NCBI GenBank assembly: GCA_020161065.1
Contig: JAIUPH010000023.1
Span: forward strand, 45,552-109,551
Source: Pseudomonadota bacterium
GTDB lineage: Bacteria; Pseudomonadota; Gammaproteobacteria; Burkholderiales; Burkholderiaceae_C
Direction of reading: 5' to 3'
Length of the DNA stretch: 64,000 nt
Part shown: positions 26,583 to 36,291 of the stretch, piece after piece
Layout of the letters: each line of letters opens with the position of its first letter
Numbering within the stretch: position 1 is the stretch's first letter
The notes under the pieces: generated by a model
The model's input: only the letters and a program-made list of their open reading frames with translations
The model's database searches: none
Told to the model about the DNA's origin: nothing
Translations under genes and position numbers: made by a program

Positions 26583-27797
26583 TCATGCCCGCGGTTCCGC
26601 GAGGAAGGCCTTGACCAGCGGCACCAGGATCTGCACGAGCTGATCGCATTCGTCGGCGTTGATCACCAGCGGCGGCAGCAGCCGGATCACGCTGTCGGCG
26701 GTGATGCTCATCAGCAGTCCGGCGTCGGCCGCGCGCTGCAGCAGCACGCCGCAGGGGCGGTCGAGCTCGATGCCGATCATCAGGCCCTGGCCGCGGATGT
26801 CCTTCACGCCGGGCAGCGGCTTGAGCTGCGCCTCGAAGGCCGCGCGCAGCTGCTCGCCGCGCGCCGCGGCGTTGGCCAGCAGGCCGTCGTCGCTCATGAT
26901 GCGCAGCGTCTCGACGCCGGCGCGCATGGCCAGCGGGTTGCCGCCGAAGGTGGTGCCGTGGTTGCCGGGCCCGAAGATGCGCGCCGCGCGCGGCCCGGCC
27001 ACCACCGCGCCGATCGGCACGCCCGAGCCCAGGCCCTTGGCCAGCGGCATCACGTCGGGCTTGATGCCGGCCCACTGGTGCGCGAACCACTTGCCGGTGC
27101 GGCCCAGGCCGCACTGCACCTCGTCGAGCATCAGCAGCCAGTCCTGGCGGTCGCAGATCGCGCGCAGGCCTTGCAGGATGTCGGCGCGCGTCGGGTTGAT
27201 GCCGCCTTCGCCCTGGATGGTCTCCAGGAACACCGCCACCACGTTGGGGTTGCTGCGCGCCGCCGCCTCGACCGCCGACAGGTCGTTCAGCGGTACGCGC
27301 ACATAACCTTCCACCAGAGGGCCAAAGCCGGCCTGCACCTTGGGGTTGCCGGTGGCCGACAGCGTGGCGATCGAGCGGCCGTGGAAGGCCTTCTCGTAGA
27401 CGATGATCTCCGGCCGCTCGATGCCCTTGTCGTGGCCGAACTTGCGCGCCAGCTTGATCGCGGCCTCGTTGGCCTCCAGCCCGGTGCTGCAGAAGAAGGC
27501 GTTGTCCAGGCCCGAGATCTCGCACAGCCGCGCGGCGAGCTGCTCCTGCAGCGGCACCTCGTAGTAGTTGGAGCAGTGGATGATCTTGGCGATCTGCTCC
27601 TGCAGCGCCGGCACCAGCTGCGGGTGGTGATGGCCCAGCGTGCTGACGGCGATGCCGGCCAGGCCGTCGAGGTAGCGCCGGCCGTTGGTGTCCCAGACCC
27701 AGCAGCCCTGGCCGTGCGACAGCGCGATCGGCAAGCGGCCATAGGTGTTCATCACGTGCGGCATCGGCGAGGTGGGCACTTTGTCCGGGGCGTTCAT
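26583..27797 (-). CDS. argD: Acetylornithine aminotransferase
   Basis: 404 residues from the MNAPDK methionine, which has AGAAAGG upstream. PLP class III aminotransferase. Motifs: LDGLAGIAVSTLGHHHP, CSTGLEANEAAIKLARK (~100-116), VAVFLETIQGEGG, the PLP Asp in LLMLDEVQCGLGRTG and the Schiff-base Lys in MPLAKGLGSGVPIGA. First gene of the argD-argF pair. Confidence 0.95.
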   Translation of the reverse strand: MNAPDKVPTSPMPHVMNTYGRLPIALSHGQGCWVWDTNGRRYLDGLAGIAVSTLGHHHPQLVPALQEQIAKIIHCSNYYEVPLQEQLAARLCEISGLDNAFFCSTGLEANEAAIKLARKFGHDKGIERPEIIVYEKAFHGRSIATLSATGNPKVQAGFGPLVEGYVRVPLNDLSAVEAAARSNPNVVAVFLETIQGEGGINPTRADILQGLRAICDRQDWLLMLDEVQCGLGRTGKWFAHQWAGIKPDVMPLAKGLGSGVPIGAVVAGPRAARIFGPGNHGTTFGGNPLAMRAGVETLRIMSDDGLLANAAARGEQLRAAFEAQLKPLPGVKDIRGQGLMIGIELDRPCGVLLQRAADAGLLMSITADSVIRLLPPLVINADECDQLVQILVPLVKAFLAEPRA

Positions 27798-28051
27798 GCG
27801 GGCCTTTCTGCGATGGAAACAAATCGGCCGGCGAGCCACCTTCGCGGTCGCTGCCGGCCGGGCGGAAATTCTAAAGGTCGGGCCGCAATGGCCGAGAACG
27901 AAGGGGTCAGGTGCCGCTGGACCGATTCATGCTTGCTGTTGCTCAACCGCTTCGATGCACAATCCGAAGCGCGGGTTTACCCGCGTCAGGCGCTGGAAAC
28001 CTGCGCTTGCTACAACCGCCGGCCGGCATCCAGGCCGCACCGCAGCCGCCC

Positions 28052-28360
28052 ATGAGCCTTGCCGTTCCGCGCCAGTACTACATCCAGGGAGTGACGAAGG
28101 ACGGCCGCACCTTTCGCCCCAGCGACTGGGCCGAGCGGCTGGCCGGCGCGATGTCGATCTTCAGGCCCGGCGGCGGGCAGGGCGGCATCAGCGCCGCGAT
28201 CGGCTATTCGCCGTACTGCGTGCCGCGCGTGGTCGACGGCATCAAGTGCGTGATCGTCAGCGACGCGCTGCGCGGCATCGAGCCGATGGCCTGGGACTTC
28301 GTGATGAACTTCGCCCGCGACAACGAGTTGCAGGTGGTGGAAATCACGGCCCCGAAATGA
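28052..28360 (+). CDS. DUF3579 protein
   Basis: 102 residues. YYIQGVTKDGRTFRPSDWAERL, YSPYCVPRVVDGIKCVIV and IEPMAWDFVMNFARDNELQVVE match the conserved DUF3579 protein of betaproteobacteria, function unknown, normally found beside argF and rpsT as here. I start at the MSLAVPRQ methionine; a frame opening at 27911 adds an unconserved, low-complexity leader. Upstream, 27798-28051 is a divergent spacer with argD and should hold both promoters, though I see no strong -10/-35 pair. Confidence 0.88.
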   Translation: MSLAVPRQYYIQGVTKDGRTFRPSDWAERLAGAMSIFRPGGGQGGISAAIGYSPYCVPRVVDGIKCVIVSDALRGIEPMAWDFVMNFARDNELQVVEITAPK

Positions 28361-28388
28361 CAAAGGGCCTGCAAGCGCAGGCCCTTTG
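28361..28388. terminator. Bidirectional rho-independent terminator
   Basis: A perfect 12-base stem CAAAGGGCCTGC with a 4-base AAGC loop, GC-rich in the core and ending in AAA/TTT on both sides, starts directly after the DUF3579 stop. It can end transcription of DUF3579 on plus and rpsT on minus, which converge here. Confidence 0.9.
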
Positions 28389-28411
28389 CTGGCACCGGGA
28401 AACGCTTCGGC

Positions 28412-28714
28412 TCAGGCGGCGAGCGCCAGCGCCTTGACCTTGGCGGCCAGCCGGCTCTTGATGCGGGCGGCCTTGTTCTTGTGGAAGATGCCCTTGTCGG
28501 CCACCGAGTCGATGACGCTCTGGCCGCTCTTGAACAGCTCGGTCGCCTTGGCCTTGTCGCCGCCGGCCACCGCCTTCTGCACGTTCTTCACGACGGTGCG
28601 AAAACGCGAGCGCAGCGAGGTGTTGGCGGCATTGATCGCCACGTCCTGCCGGGCGCGCTTGCGGCCCGAGGCGAGGCGGACGGTCTTCTTCTTGGCTTTG
28701 GACGAGGTGGCCAT
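28412..28714 (-). CDS. rpsT: 30S ribosomal protein S20
   Basis: 100 residues, highly basic: [58 protein letters not shown]20 binds 16S rRNA in the 30S body. A very long open frame that contains it upstream (to 31870) is an antisense shadow. Divergent from murJ, as in many relatives. Confidence 0.97.
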   Translation of the reverse strand: MATSSKAKKKTVRLASGRKRARQDVAINAANTSLRSRFRTVVKNVQKAVAGGDKAKATELFKSGQSVIDSVADKGIFHKNKAARIKSRLAAKVKALALAA

Positions 28715-28759
28715 GCGGGTGTAGAGCTTTTCGGGCGCGTGTTTGGTGCGAAGCCGGCG

Positions 28760-28782
28760 ACTATACCACGCCCGCCTATACT
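28760..28782. promoter_or_regulatory. Divergent -10 elements for rpsT and murJ
   Basis: TATAGT on the minus strand (28760-28765) faces rpsT, and TATACT on the plus strand (28777-28782) lies 16 bases before the murJ start. Both are good -10 hexamers in an otherwise GC-rich 84-bp spacer; -35 elements are weak. Confidence 0.5.
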
Positions 28783-28798
28783 CGCGCGCTGATCGCCC

Positions 28799-30352
28799 GT
28801 GAACCTCCTCAAGGCCGCCTCCACCGTCTCGCTGCTGACCCTGGCCTCCCGCGTCACCGGGCTGGTGCGCGACCAATTGGTGGCCGCGCAGTTCGGTGCC
28901 GGGGCGCTGACCGACGCCTTCAACGTCGCCTTCCGGCTGCCCAACCTGCTGCGCCGGCTGTTCGCCGAGGGCGCGTTCTCGCAAGCCTTCGTGCCCTTCC
29001 TGGCCGCCACGCGCGAGCGCGAGGGCGACGAGGCCACGCAGTCGCTGATCGACGCCGTCGCCACCGTGCTGCTGTGGGCGCTGCTGCTCACCTGCGCCGT
29101 CGGCGTGGCGGCGGCACCGCTGCTGGTGTGGCTGCTGGCCGCCGGGCTGCAGGAGTTCGACCTCGCGGTGCTGATGGCGCGCTGGATGTTCCCCTACATC
29201 GGCTGCATGTCGCTGGTGGCGCTGTCGGCCGGCATCCTCAACACCTGGAAGCGCTTCGCGGTGCCGGCGCTGACGCCGGTGCTGCTGAACCTGAGCCTGA
29301 TCGCCGCCGCCTGGGGCGGCGTACCGCTGTTCAAGGCCTGGGGCGTGCAGCCCATCCTGGCGCTGGCCGCCGGCGTGATGCTGGGCGGGCTGCTGCAGCT
29401 GGCGGTGCAGGCGCCGGCGCTGGCGCGCATCGGCCGGCTGCCGCACTTCGGCATCGGCCCGGCGGCGATCGTCCGCGCCTGGCGCCACCCCGGCGTGCAC
29501 CGCGTGCTGCGGCAGATGGCGCCGGCGCTGCTGGGCGTCTCGGTGGCGCAGATTTCGCTGCTGATCAACACGCAGATCGCCTCGCAACTCGGGGTCGGCG
29601 CGGTGTCGTGGCTGTTCTATGCCGACCGGCTGATGGAGTTCCCGACCGGGCTGCTGGGCGTCGCGCTGGCCTCGGTGCTGCTGCCGCAGTTGTCCAGCGC
29701 GCAGGGGCGCGGCGACGCGGCGCACTACGCGCAGTTGCTGGACTGGGGCCTGCGCCTCGTGCTGCTGCTGGCGCTGCCGTGCGCGGTGGCGCTGGCGGTG
29801 TTCCCGGCGCCGCTGATCGCCGTGCTGTTCCACCACGGCGCCTTCAACGCGGCGGATGTCGTGCAGACGGCGCAGGCGCTGCGCGGCTACGGCTTCGGCT
29901 TGCTGGGCATCGTCGCCGTCAAGGTGCTGGCGCCGGGTTTCTACGCGCGCCAGGACGTGCGCACGCCGGTGCGCATCGCCATCGGCGTGCTGCTTGCCAC
30001 GCAGGCGCTGAACCTGCTGCTGGTGCCCTGGCTGGGGCCGGCCGGGCTGGCCTGGTCGATCGGCCTCGGCGCCACCGGCAACGCGGCCTTCCTGCTGCAC
30101 GGCTTGCGCCGCCGCGGCGCCTACCAGCCGCAGCCGGGCTGGCGCCGCTTCGTGCTGCAGGTGGGGGCCGGCTGCGTGCTGCTGGCGCTGCTGCTGGGCT
30201 GGGCGGGGCATGCGATCGATTGGCTCGGCAGCGCCAACCCGTGGCGCCGCGCCGGCTGGATGGCGCTGCTGCTGCCGGCCGTGGCGCTGGCCTACCTGGG
30301 CTGCCTGCGGCTGTGCGGGCTGCGCTGGCAGCAGTTCCGCCGGCGTGGCTGA
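28799..30352 (+). CDS. murJ: Lipid II flippase MurJ (MviN)
   Basis: 517 residues, polytopic with about 14 helices. Moves lipid II across the inner membrane for peptidoglycan synthesis. Starts with [27 protein letters not shown] and [22 protein letters not shown] are diagnostic MurJ segments, the latter holding the conserved arginines. Divergent from rpsT and followed by the SirB1-hda-pcnB series. Confidence 0.96.
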   Translation: MNLLKAASTVSLLTLASRVTGLVRDQLVAAQFGAGALTDAFNVAFRLPNLLRRLFAEGAFSQAFVPFLAATREREGDEATQSLIDAVATVLLWALLLTCAVGVAAAPLLVWLLAAGLQEFDLAVLMARWMFPYIGCMSLVALSAGILNTWKRFAVPALTPVLLNLSLIAAAWGGVPLFKAWGVQPILALAAGVMLGGLLQLAVQAPALARIGRLPHFGIGPAAIVRAWRHPGVHRVLRQMAPALLGVSVAQISLLINTQIASQLGVGAVSWLFYADRLMEFPTGLLGVALASVLLPQLSSAQGRGDAAHYAQLLDWGLRLVLLLALPCAVALAVFPAPLIAVLFHHGAFNAADVVQTAQALRGYGFGLLGIVAVKVLAPGFYARQDVRTPVRIAIGVLLATQALNLLLVPWLGPAGLAWSIGLGATGNAAFLLHGLRRRGAYQPQPGWRRFVLQVGAGCVLLALLLGWAGHAIDWLGSANPWRRAGWMALLLPAVALAYLGCLRLCGLRWQQFRRRG

Positions 30353-30376
30353 CCTACACTCGCGGCCAACCGACCC

Positions 30377-31243
30377 ATGCCAGGCTCGCTGCACTTCGAA
30401 ACGCCGACCGCGCTGCAATACTTCGCCACCCTGGTGGCGGACGACGCCAGCCTTTCGGCGTTGGAAGCCGCCATTTCGGTGGCGCAGGACGAGTATCCGC
30501 GCCTGGACGTGCAGGACGTGCTGGCGCAGATCGACGAACTCGCCGTGCGCCTGCGCCGGCGCCTGCCGGCCGACGCGGCGCCGCTGCCGCGGCTGCGCCT
30601 GCTCAACCGCTACTTCTTCCAGGAGCTGGGCTTCGCCGGCAACGTGAACGACTACTACGACGCCCGCAACAGCTACCTCAGTGAGGTGCTGCGCACGCGG
30701 CGCGGCATCCCGATCACGCTGGCGCTGCTGTACATCGAGTTCGCCGGCCAGGTGGGGCTGCAGGCGGCGGGCATCTCGTTTCCGGGGCATTTCCTGGTCA
30801 AGCTGCACCTGCCGCGCGGCGAGGTGGTGATCGACCCGTTCAGCGGCCAGTCGCTGTCGCGCGACGAGTTGGACGAGCGCCTGCTGCCGTACCGCCGCCA
30901 GCGCGGGCTGACGGGCGATTTCGAGGCGCCGCTGGGCCTGTTCCTGCAGCCCGCGCCGCCGCGCGACGTGGTCGCCCGGCTGCTGCGCAACCTGAAGGAG
31001 ATCCACCGCACGGCCGAAGACTGGCCGCGCCTGCTGGCCGTGCTGGAGCGCCTGGTCGTGCTGCTGCCCGAGGCCTGGGACGAGCGGCGCGACCGCGGCC
31101 TGGCGCGCGCCGAGCTGGGCCGCTACGGCGAGGCCGCCGACGACCTGGGCTGTTATCTCGAACACCACCCGCAGGCCGACGACGCCGCCGCGCTGCAGCG
31201 CCGCCTGGCCGAGTTGCGCGGCGGCGGGCCGCATTGGCATTGA
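30377..31243 (+). CDS. SirB1-family protein (transglutaminase-like plus TPR)
   Basis: 288 residues. [20 protein letters not shown] and [11 protein letters not shown] mark the SirB1 transglutaminase-like core; the C-terminal third ([35 protein letters not shown]) is TPR-like. The core Cys of true transglutaminases is not obvious, so catalytic activity is doubtful. It precedes hda closely on the same strand. Biochemical role unknown. Confidence 0.87.
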   Translation: MPGSLHFETPTALQYFATLVADDASLSALEAAISVAQDEYPRLDVQDVLAQIDELAVRLRRRLPADAAPLPRLRLLNRYFFQELGFAGNVNDYYDARNSYLSEVLRTRRGIPITLALLYIEFAGQVGLQAAGISFPGHFLVKLHLPRGEVVIDPFSGQSLSRDELDERLLPYRRQRGLTGDFEAPLGLFLQPAPPRDVVARLLRNLKEIHRTAEDWPRLLAVLERLVVLLPEAWDERRDRGLARAELGRYGEAADDLGCYLEHHPQADDAAALQRRLAELRGGGPHWH

Positions 31244-31251
31244 GGCCGATG

Positions 31252-31935
31252 ATGGTCGTGCCGACGATGCAGCAGATCCCGCTGGCCATCGGGCCGGAGC
31301 CGCTGCCCACGTTCGAAAGCTTCCTGCCCGGCCCCAACGCCGCGGCGCACGCGCAGTTGCAGGCGCTGCAACTGCCGGCGCCGCCGATCTACCTTTGGGG
31401 GCCGGCCGGCAGCGGCAAGACCCACCTGCTGCGCGCGCTGGCGCACCGCCAGCAGCAGCAAGGCCAGCGCGTGGGCTGGTTCGATGCCCGCGACGCCGTG
31501 CCCTGGACGGCGGCGGCCGACTGGTCGCTGGTGGTGATCGACCGCTGCGAGGCGCTGGACGTCGCCGCCCAGCAGGCCGCCTTCGCGCTGTTCGTCGAGG
31601 CCACCGGCCAGGGCGTGCCGATCGCCGCTGCCGGCCGCCTGCCGCCGGTGGACCTGCCGCTGCGCGACGACTTGCGCACGCGGCTGGGCTGGGGCCACGT
31701 GTTCGCGCTGCAGCCGCTGTCGGAAGCCGAAACGCGCGCCGCGCTGCGCCGCGAGGCCGACCGCCGCGGCATCTTCTTGTCCGATGAGGTGATGGACCAC
31801 CTGCTGACGCGCTTCGAGCGCGACATGGGCAGCCTGATCGGCCTGCTCGACCGGCTGGACCAGTTCTCACTGGCGCGCTCGCGCGCCGTCACCGTGCCGC
31901 TGCTGCGCAGCATGCTGGCCGAGGAAGGGCGATGA
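31252..31935 (+). CDS. hda: DnaA regulatory inactivator Hda
   Basis: 227 residues. Hda with the sliding clamp stimulates ATP hydrolysis by DnaA and so limits initiation. MQQIPLAIG is the short clamp-binding N-terminal motif; [14 protein letters not shown] is Walker [11 protein letters not shown] replaces the usual Walker B DD/DE pattern. Three in-frame ATGs (31249, 31252, 31267) are possible: the ribosome site GAGG favours 31252, homology favours 31267. The following HAD gene overlaps by ATGA. Confidence 0.9.
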   Translation: MVVPTMQQIPLAIGPEPLPTFESFLPGPNAAAHAQLQALQLPAPPIYLWGPAGSGKTHLLRALAHRQQQQGQRVGWFDARDAVPWTAAADWSLVVIDRCEALDVAAQQAAFALFVEATGQGVPIAAAGRLPPVDLPLRDDLRTRLGWGHVFALQPLSEAETRAALRREADRRGIFLSDEVMDHLLTRFERDMGSLIGLLDRLDQFSLARSRAVTVPLLRSMLAEEGR

Positions 31936-32600
31936 AGCTGGCGCTGTTCGACCTCGACGGCACCTTGCTGCCGATCGACTCCGACCACGCCTTCGGCGAG
32001 TTCCTGATCGAGCTGGGCTGGGCCGACGCCGCCGAGTACCGCCGCCGCAACGACGCCTTCTACGAGCAGTACAAGGCCGAGCGGCTGGACATCGACGCCT
32101 ACGTCGACTTCTGCACCGCGCCCTGGCGCGACCGCCCGGCGCCGGAGCTGGCCGCGGCGCAGGCCCGCTTCATCGACGAGCGGGCGCGCCCGGCGCTGCA
32201 CGAGCGCGCGCTGGCGCTGGTGCAGCGCCACCGCGAGGCCGGCGACCGGCTGGCCGTGGTGACGGCGACCAACGACTTCATCACGCGGCCGATCGCGGCG
32301 CTCTTCGGCATCGAGACGCTGATCGCCACCGAACTGCAGCGCGACGCCGCCGGCCGCGCCACCGGCGCCATCAGCGGCACGCCGGCGTTCCGCGCCGGCA
32401 AGGTGCAGCGCGTGCACGACTGGCTGCGCGGCCAGGGCGCCGACTGGGCCGACTTCGAGGCCCAGGTGTTCTACAGCGATTCCATCAACGACCTGGCGCT
32501 GCTGGAGCACGTGAGCCACCCGGTCGCCACCAATCCCGGCCCGGCGCTCGAAGCCGTTGCGCGGCAACGCGCCTGGCCCATCCTCAGGCTCTTCGAATGA
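31932..32600 (+). CDS. HAD-superfamily hydrolase, subfamily IB (SerB-like)
   Basis: 222 residues. Nucleophile motif LFDLDGTLLPIDSD (~4-17), motif II VVTATNDFIT and motif III/IV FYSDSINDLALLE. This is a phosphatase-type HAD-IB protein with a helical cap; phosphoserine and other phosphomonoesters are possible substrates. It sits between hda and pcnB with four-base overlaps on both sides, a fixed order in betaproteobacteria. Confidence 0.92.
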   Translation: MKLALFDLDGTLLPIDSDHAFGEFLIELGWADAAEYRRRNDAFYEQYKAERLDIDAYVDFCTAPWRDRPAPELAAAQARFIDERARPALHERALALVQRHREAGDRLAVVTATNDFITRPIAALFGIETLIATELQRDAAGRATGAISGTPAFRAGKVQRVHDWLRGQGADWADFEAQVFYSDSINDLALLEHVSHPVATNPGPALEAVARQRAWPILRLFE

Positions 32601-34240
32601 TCAAGCGATTCATCAACCGGCTGCTCGGCAAGGAGGCGCCGGCCGCGGCGCCGCCGGCGGAAGCCGCGGTTCCCCTGATTCCCCTGGGCCGGCGCGTCGA
32701 GATCGCGGCCGCCGAGCACGGCATCGACCCCAAGCTGCTGGACGACAACGCGGTGCGCGTGGTGCGCACGCTGAAAGATGCCGGGCACGAGGCCTACATC
32801 GTCGGCGGCGCGGTGCGCGACCTGCTGGTCGGCCTGCGGCCGAAAGACTTCGACGTCGCCACCGACGCCACGCCCGAGCAGGTGAAGGCGCTGTTCCGCC
32901 GCGCCTTCATCATCGGCCGGCGCTTCCGCCTGGTGCACGTGGTGTTCGGCCGCGGCCGCGAGCACGAGGTGATCGAGGTCTCGACCTTCCGCGCCTACCT
33001 CGACAGCGCCGCCGCCGAGCAGGTCAGCGGCAACGAGAAGACGGCCAAGCAGCAGATCAGCGACAAGGCCCACGTGGTGGACGCCAGCGGCCGCGTGTTG
33101 CGCGACAACGTCTGGGGCCCGCAGATCGAGGACGCGGCGCGGCGCGACTTCACCGTCAACGCGATGTACTACGACCCGATCACGCAGACCGTGGTCGACT
33201 ACCACGGCGGCCTGGCCGACGCCCGCACGCGCGTGCTGCGCATGATCGGCGACCCCGCCACGCGCTACCGCGAAGACCCGGTGCGCATCGTGCGCGTGGT
33301 GCGCTTCGCGGCCAAGCTGGGCTTTGCGCTCGACCCCGCGACGCAGCAGCCGGTGCGCGAGATGAGTGCGCTGCTGGCCAACGTGCCGGCCTCGCGGCTG
33401 TTCGACGAGATGATCAAGCTGCTGCAGACCGGGCATGCGCTGCGCAGCATCGAAGAATTGCGCAGGCAGGGCCTGGACCGCGGCGTCTTCGCGGTGCTGG
33501 ACGCCGTGCTGCACCCCGACGTGGCGCACCCGGCGCGCGAGAAGTTCGTCGAGCTGGCGCTGGCCGACACCGACCGCCGCGTGGCCGAGGGCCGCGCCGT
33601 GGCGCCCAGCTTCATGCTGGCGTGCATGCTGTGGCACGACGTGCAGGGCCGCTGGCAGGCGCTGCGCGACGCCGGCGAAAGCCCGTTCCCGGCGCTGCAG
33701 CAGGCCATCGACGCGGTGTTCGACGCGCGCATCGGCGACATCTCCGGCCGCGGCAAGCTGGCCGCCGACATGCGCGAGATCTGGCAGATGCAGCCGCGCT
33801 TCGAGCGCCGCACCGCGGCGTCGGCCGCCTCGCTGGCGGCGCAGCCGCGCTTTCGCGCCGGCTACGACTTCCTGCGCCTGCGCGCCGATGTCGGCGAGGT
33901 CGACGCCGAGCTGGCCGACTGGTGGGAGGACTACCATCTGGGCAGCGACGAGGAACGCGAAGCGCTGGTGCGCACGCTGCGCGAAGCGCAAGGCCAGCGC
34001 AAGACGGGCACCGTGCGGCGCGTGCCGGCCGCGGCGGCGGCACCGGCGGCGACCTCGGCAGCGACCTCGGCGGCGACCTCGGTGCAAGTCGCAGCCGAGC
34101 CCGGCGCCGAGCCGGCGGCCGGGCCCGCGGCCGACGACGCCGTCGCCGCGCCGGCCAAGCGCCGCCGGCGCCGCCGCCGCAAGCCGGCGGCGGGCGAGGC
34201 CGGCGGCTCCCTACAATCCGACGATTCAGCCCAGGGGTGA
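32597..34240 (+). CDS. pcnB: Poly(A) polymerase I
   Basis: 547 residues. Adds 3' A tails that promote RNA decay. The nucleotidyltransferase core shows VGGAVRDLLVGLRPKDFDVATDATPEQ (~59-85, GG and DxD metal ligands), RRDFTVNAMYYD (~180-191) and RYREDPVRIVRVVRFAAKLGF. The C-terminal ~75 residues are low complexity: an AATS repeat (12-bp unit, three copies) followed by an Ala/Pro stretch and KRRRRRRRKP, a probable RNA-binding basic tail. The folK gene that often follows is absent; a DUF47 gene follows instead. Confidence 0.95.
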   Translation: MIKRFINRLLGKEAPAAAPPAEAAVPLIPLGRRVEIAAAEHGIDPKLLDDNAVRVVRTLKDAGHEAYIVGGAVRDLLVGLRPKDFDVATDATPEQVKALFRRAFIIGRRFRLVHVVFGRGREHEVIEVSTFRAYLDSAAAEQVSGNEKTAKQQISDKAHVVDASGRVLRDNVWGPQIEDAARRDFTVNAMYYDPITQTVVDYHGGLADARTRVLRMIGDPATRYREDPVRIVRVVRFAAKLGFALDPATQQPVREMSALLANVPASRLFDEMIKLLQTGHALRSIEELRRQGLDRGVFAVLDAVLHPDVAHPAREKFVELALADTDRRVAEGRAVAPSFMLACMLWHDVQGRWQALRDAGESPFPALQQAIDAVFDARIGDISGRGKLAADMREIWQMQPRFERRTAASAASLAAQPRFRAGYDFLRLRADVGEVDAELADWWEDYHLGSDEEREALVRTLREAQGQRKTGTVRRVPAAAAAPAATSAATSAATSVQVAAEPGAEPAAGPAADDAVAAPAKRRRRRRRKPAAGEAGGSLQSDDSAQG

Positions 34241-34245
34241 CGCGG

Positions 34246-34893
34246 ATGGTTTTCGGCAAGCTGTTGCCCAAGGAAGGCAATTTCTTCGAGTTGTTCAACG
34301 AGCACGGCACGCACATCGCGCAGGGCGCGCGCTCGTTCATGGCGATGGTGGAGAACTACGCCGACCGCACGCTGCGCGAGAAGTACGCCGCCGAGGTGGA
34401 CGGCGCCGAGCGCGCCGCCGACAAGATCACCGCCGAGGTCAGCCGGCTGCTGCACCGCACCTTCATCACGCCGATCGACCGCGAGCAGATCCACGGCCTG
34501 ATCAACGCGATGGACGACATCCTCGACCTGCTGCAGGACTCCAGCGAGGTGATGTCGCTGTATGACGTGCAGCGCATCGGCGAAGACGTGGTGCGCCTGA
34601 CCGAGATCTCGGTGCGCTGCTGCGAGCGCGTGCAGCACGCGCTGACGCTGCTGCCGCAGCTCTCGCGCGCCGACGTCGCCGAATCGGCGATCAAGACCTG
34701 CGAGGAGATCGACCGCCTCGAAAGCGACGCCGACCGCGTGATGCGCTCGGCCATGTCGCGCCTGTTCCGCGAGGAGCAGGACACGCGCGAGCTGATCAAG
34801 CTCAAGGCCATCTACGAGCACCTGGAGTCGATCTCCGACCGCTGCGAGGACGTGGCCAACCTGATCGAAGGCGTGGTGCTGGAAAACTCCTGA
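34246..34893 (+). CDS. DUF47/PhoU-like protein (phosphate transport accessory)
   Basis: 215 residues, all helical. MVFGKLLPKEGNFFELFNEH, EVSRLLHRTFITPIDREQIHGL and MDDILDLLQDSSEVM are typical of DUF47 (TIGR00153) proteins, which regulate or assist Pit transporters. A TACAAT -10 element (34212-34217) lies within the end of pcnB, suggesting its own promoter. The Pit gene follows by 52 bp. Confidence 0.93.
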   Translation: MVFGKLLPKEGNFFELFNEHGTHIAQGARSFMAMVENYADRTLREKYAAEVDGAERAADKITAEVSRLLHRTFITPIDREQIHGLINAMDDILDLLQDSSEVMSLYDVQRIGEDVVRLTEISVRCCERVQHALTLLPQLSRADVAESAIKTCEEIDRLESDADRVMRSAMSRLFREEQDTRELIKLKAIYEHLESISDRCEDVANLIEGVVLENS

Positions 34894-34945
34894 GTGCCGC
34901 GCGGCTGCGCCGGCCGCCGGCGCGCGCAACCCGACTCGACAAACG

Positions 34946-35956
34946 ATGGAAACCGTACCGACCGCACTGTGGGTCGTCGTGATGCTGGTCGTGCTGGCCT
35001 TGCTGTTCGACTTCATGAACGGCTTCCACGACGCCGCCAACTCGATCGCCACGGTGGTCTCCACCGGCGTGCTGAAGCCCCAGCATGCGGTGGTCTTCGC
35101 CGCCTTCTTCAACGTGGTGGCGATCCTGGTCTTCCAGCTCAAGGTGGCGGCCACCGTCGGCAAGGGCATCGTCGAGCCGGGCATCGTCGACCAGCACGTG
35201 GTGTTCGGCGCGCTGATCGGCGCCATCGCCTGGAACGTGATCACGTGGTGGTATGGCATCCCGTCGAGCAGCTCGCACGCGCTGATCGGCGGCATCGTTG
35301 GCGCCACCGTGGCCAAGGCCGGCACCGGGCCGTTGATCGGCTCCGGCGTCTTCAAGACGGTGCTCTTCATCTTCGTCTCGCCGGTGATGGGCTTCCTGCT
35401 CGGTGCGCTGATGATGGTGGCGGTGGCCTGGATCTTCAGGCGCACCTCGCCGCTGCGGGTGGACAACTGGTTCCGGCGGCTGCAGCTCGTCTCGGCCGGG
35501 CTGTATTCGCTGGGCCACGGCGGCAACGACGCGCAGAAGACCATCGGCATCATCTGGCTGCTGCTGATCGCCTCGGGCTACACCAGCGCCGCGTCGACGG
35601 CGCCGCCGATGTGGACCATCTGGTCGTGCTACATCGCCATCGGCCTGGGCACGATGTTCGGCGGCTGGCGCATCGTCAAGACCATGGGCCAGCGCATCAC
35701 CAAGCTCAAGCCGGTGGGCGGCTTCTGTGCCGAGACCGGCGGCGCGGTGACGCTGTTCGTGGCCACCGGGTTGGGCGTGCCGGTGTCGACCACGCACACC
35801 ATCACCGGCGCCATCTTCGGCGTCGGCTCGGTGCGCAACGCCTCGGCCGTGCGCTGGGGCCTGGCCGGCAACATCGTGCTGGCCTGGATCGTCACGATCC
35901 CGGCCACCGCGTTCATCGCCGCGGTGTTTTACGGCTTGAGTCTCCTGCTGTTCTAG
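34946..35956 (+). CDS. pit: Low-affinity inorganic phosphate transporter (Pit family)
   Basis: 336 residues with about ten membrane helices. Proton-coupled phosphate (or metal-phosphate) symport. The duplicated signature is visible as FDFMNGFHDAANSIATVVSTG (~21-41) and SLGHGGNDAQKTIGIIW (~187-203), plus SSSSHALIGG and VSTTHTITGAIFG. Paired with the DUF47 gene, the common pit operon. Confidence 0.94.
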   Translation: METVPTALWVVVMLVVLALLFDFMNGFHDAANSIATVVSTGVLKPQHAVVFAAFFNVVAILVFQLKVAATVGKGIVEPGIVDQHVVFGALIGAIAWNVITWWYGIPSSSSHALIGGIVGATVAKAGTGPLIGSGVFKTVLFIFVSPVMGFLLGALMMVAVAWIFRRTSPLRVDNWFRRLQLVSAGLYSLGHGGNDAQKTIGIIWLLLIASGYTSAASTAPPMWTIWSCYIAIGLGTMFGGWRIVKTMGQRITKLKPVGGFCAETGGAVTLFVATGLGVPVSTTHTITGAIFGVGSVRNASAVRWGLAGNIVLAWIVTIPATAFIAAVFYGLSLLLF

Positions 35957-36075
35957 CGCGTTTAGCGGCGTCGGCGCGGCGCCCGCCGTGTGGATGCAGC
36001 ACGGTGCGGATGGCGACGACCGTGGCATGCCGGCGCATAATTGCGCCGGTTTCTCGATCCAATGTTGCCTCGGCC

Positions 36076-36291
36076 ATGAGCCTCGCCGCCCGCATCTACG
36101 ACCGCGTCGTTTCGCTGCCTCAGCAGGCGGCAAGCGAGGTGCTGCAGTTCGCCGATTTCCTGGCGGCCCGCTACGGCAAGCCCGAGGCCGCCGGCTCCGC
36201 GCAGCGGCAGGACGCCGCCGCGTTCTACATGCGTTTCCAGGCCGACCTATCTTCGTATCGCTTCGACCGCGACGAAGCCAATGCCCGGTGA
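36076..36291 (+). CDS. Antitoxin of a PIN-type module (DUF2281-like)
   Basis: 71 residues. SLAARIYDRVVSLPQQAASEVLQFADFLAARYG resembles the DUF2281 dimerisation helix found in antitoxins; the C-terminal half (FYMRFQADLSSYRFDRDEAN) would wrap the toxin. It overlaps the following PIN gene by 11 bp. Base use is less GC-biased than the neighbouring core genes, consistent with transfer. Confidence 0.75.
   Translation: MSLAARIYDRVVSLPQQAASEVLQFADFLAARYGKPEAAGSAQRQDAAAFYMRFQADLSSYRFDRDEANAR

Noticed and set aside
28412-31870. A 1152-codon minus-strand open frame containing rpsT at its end
   Set aside because: Only the last 100 codons are a real gene; the rest is antisense to murJ, the SirB1 gene and hda and is low-complexity.
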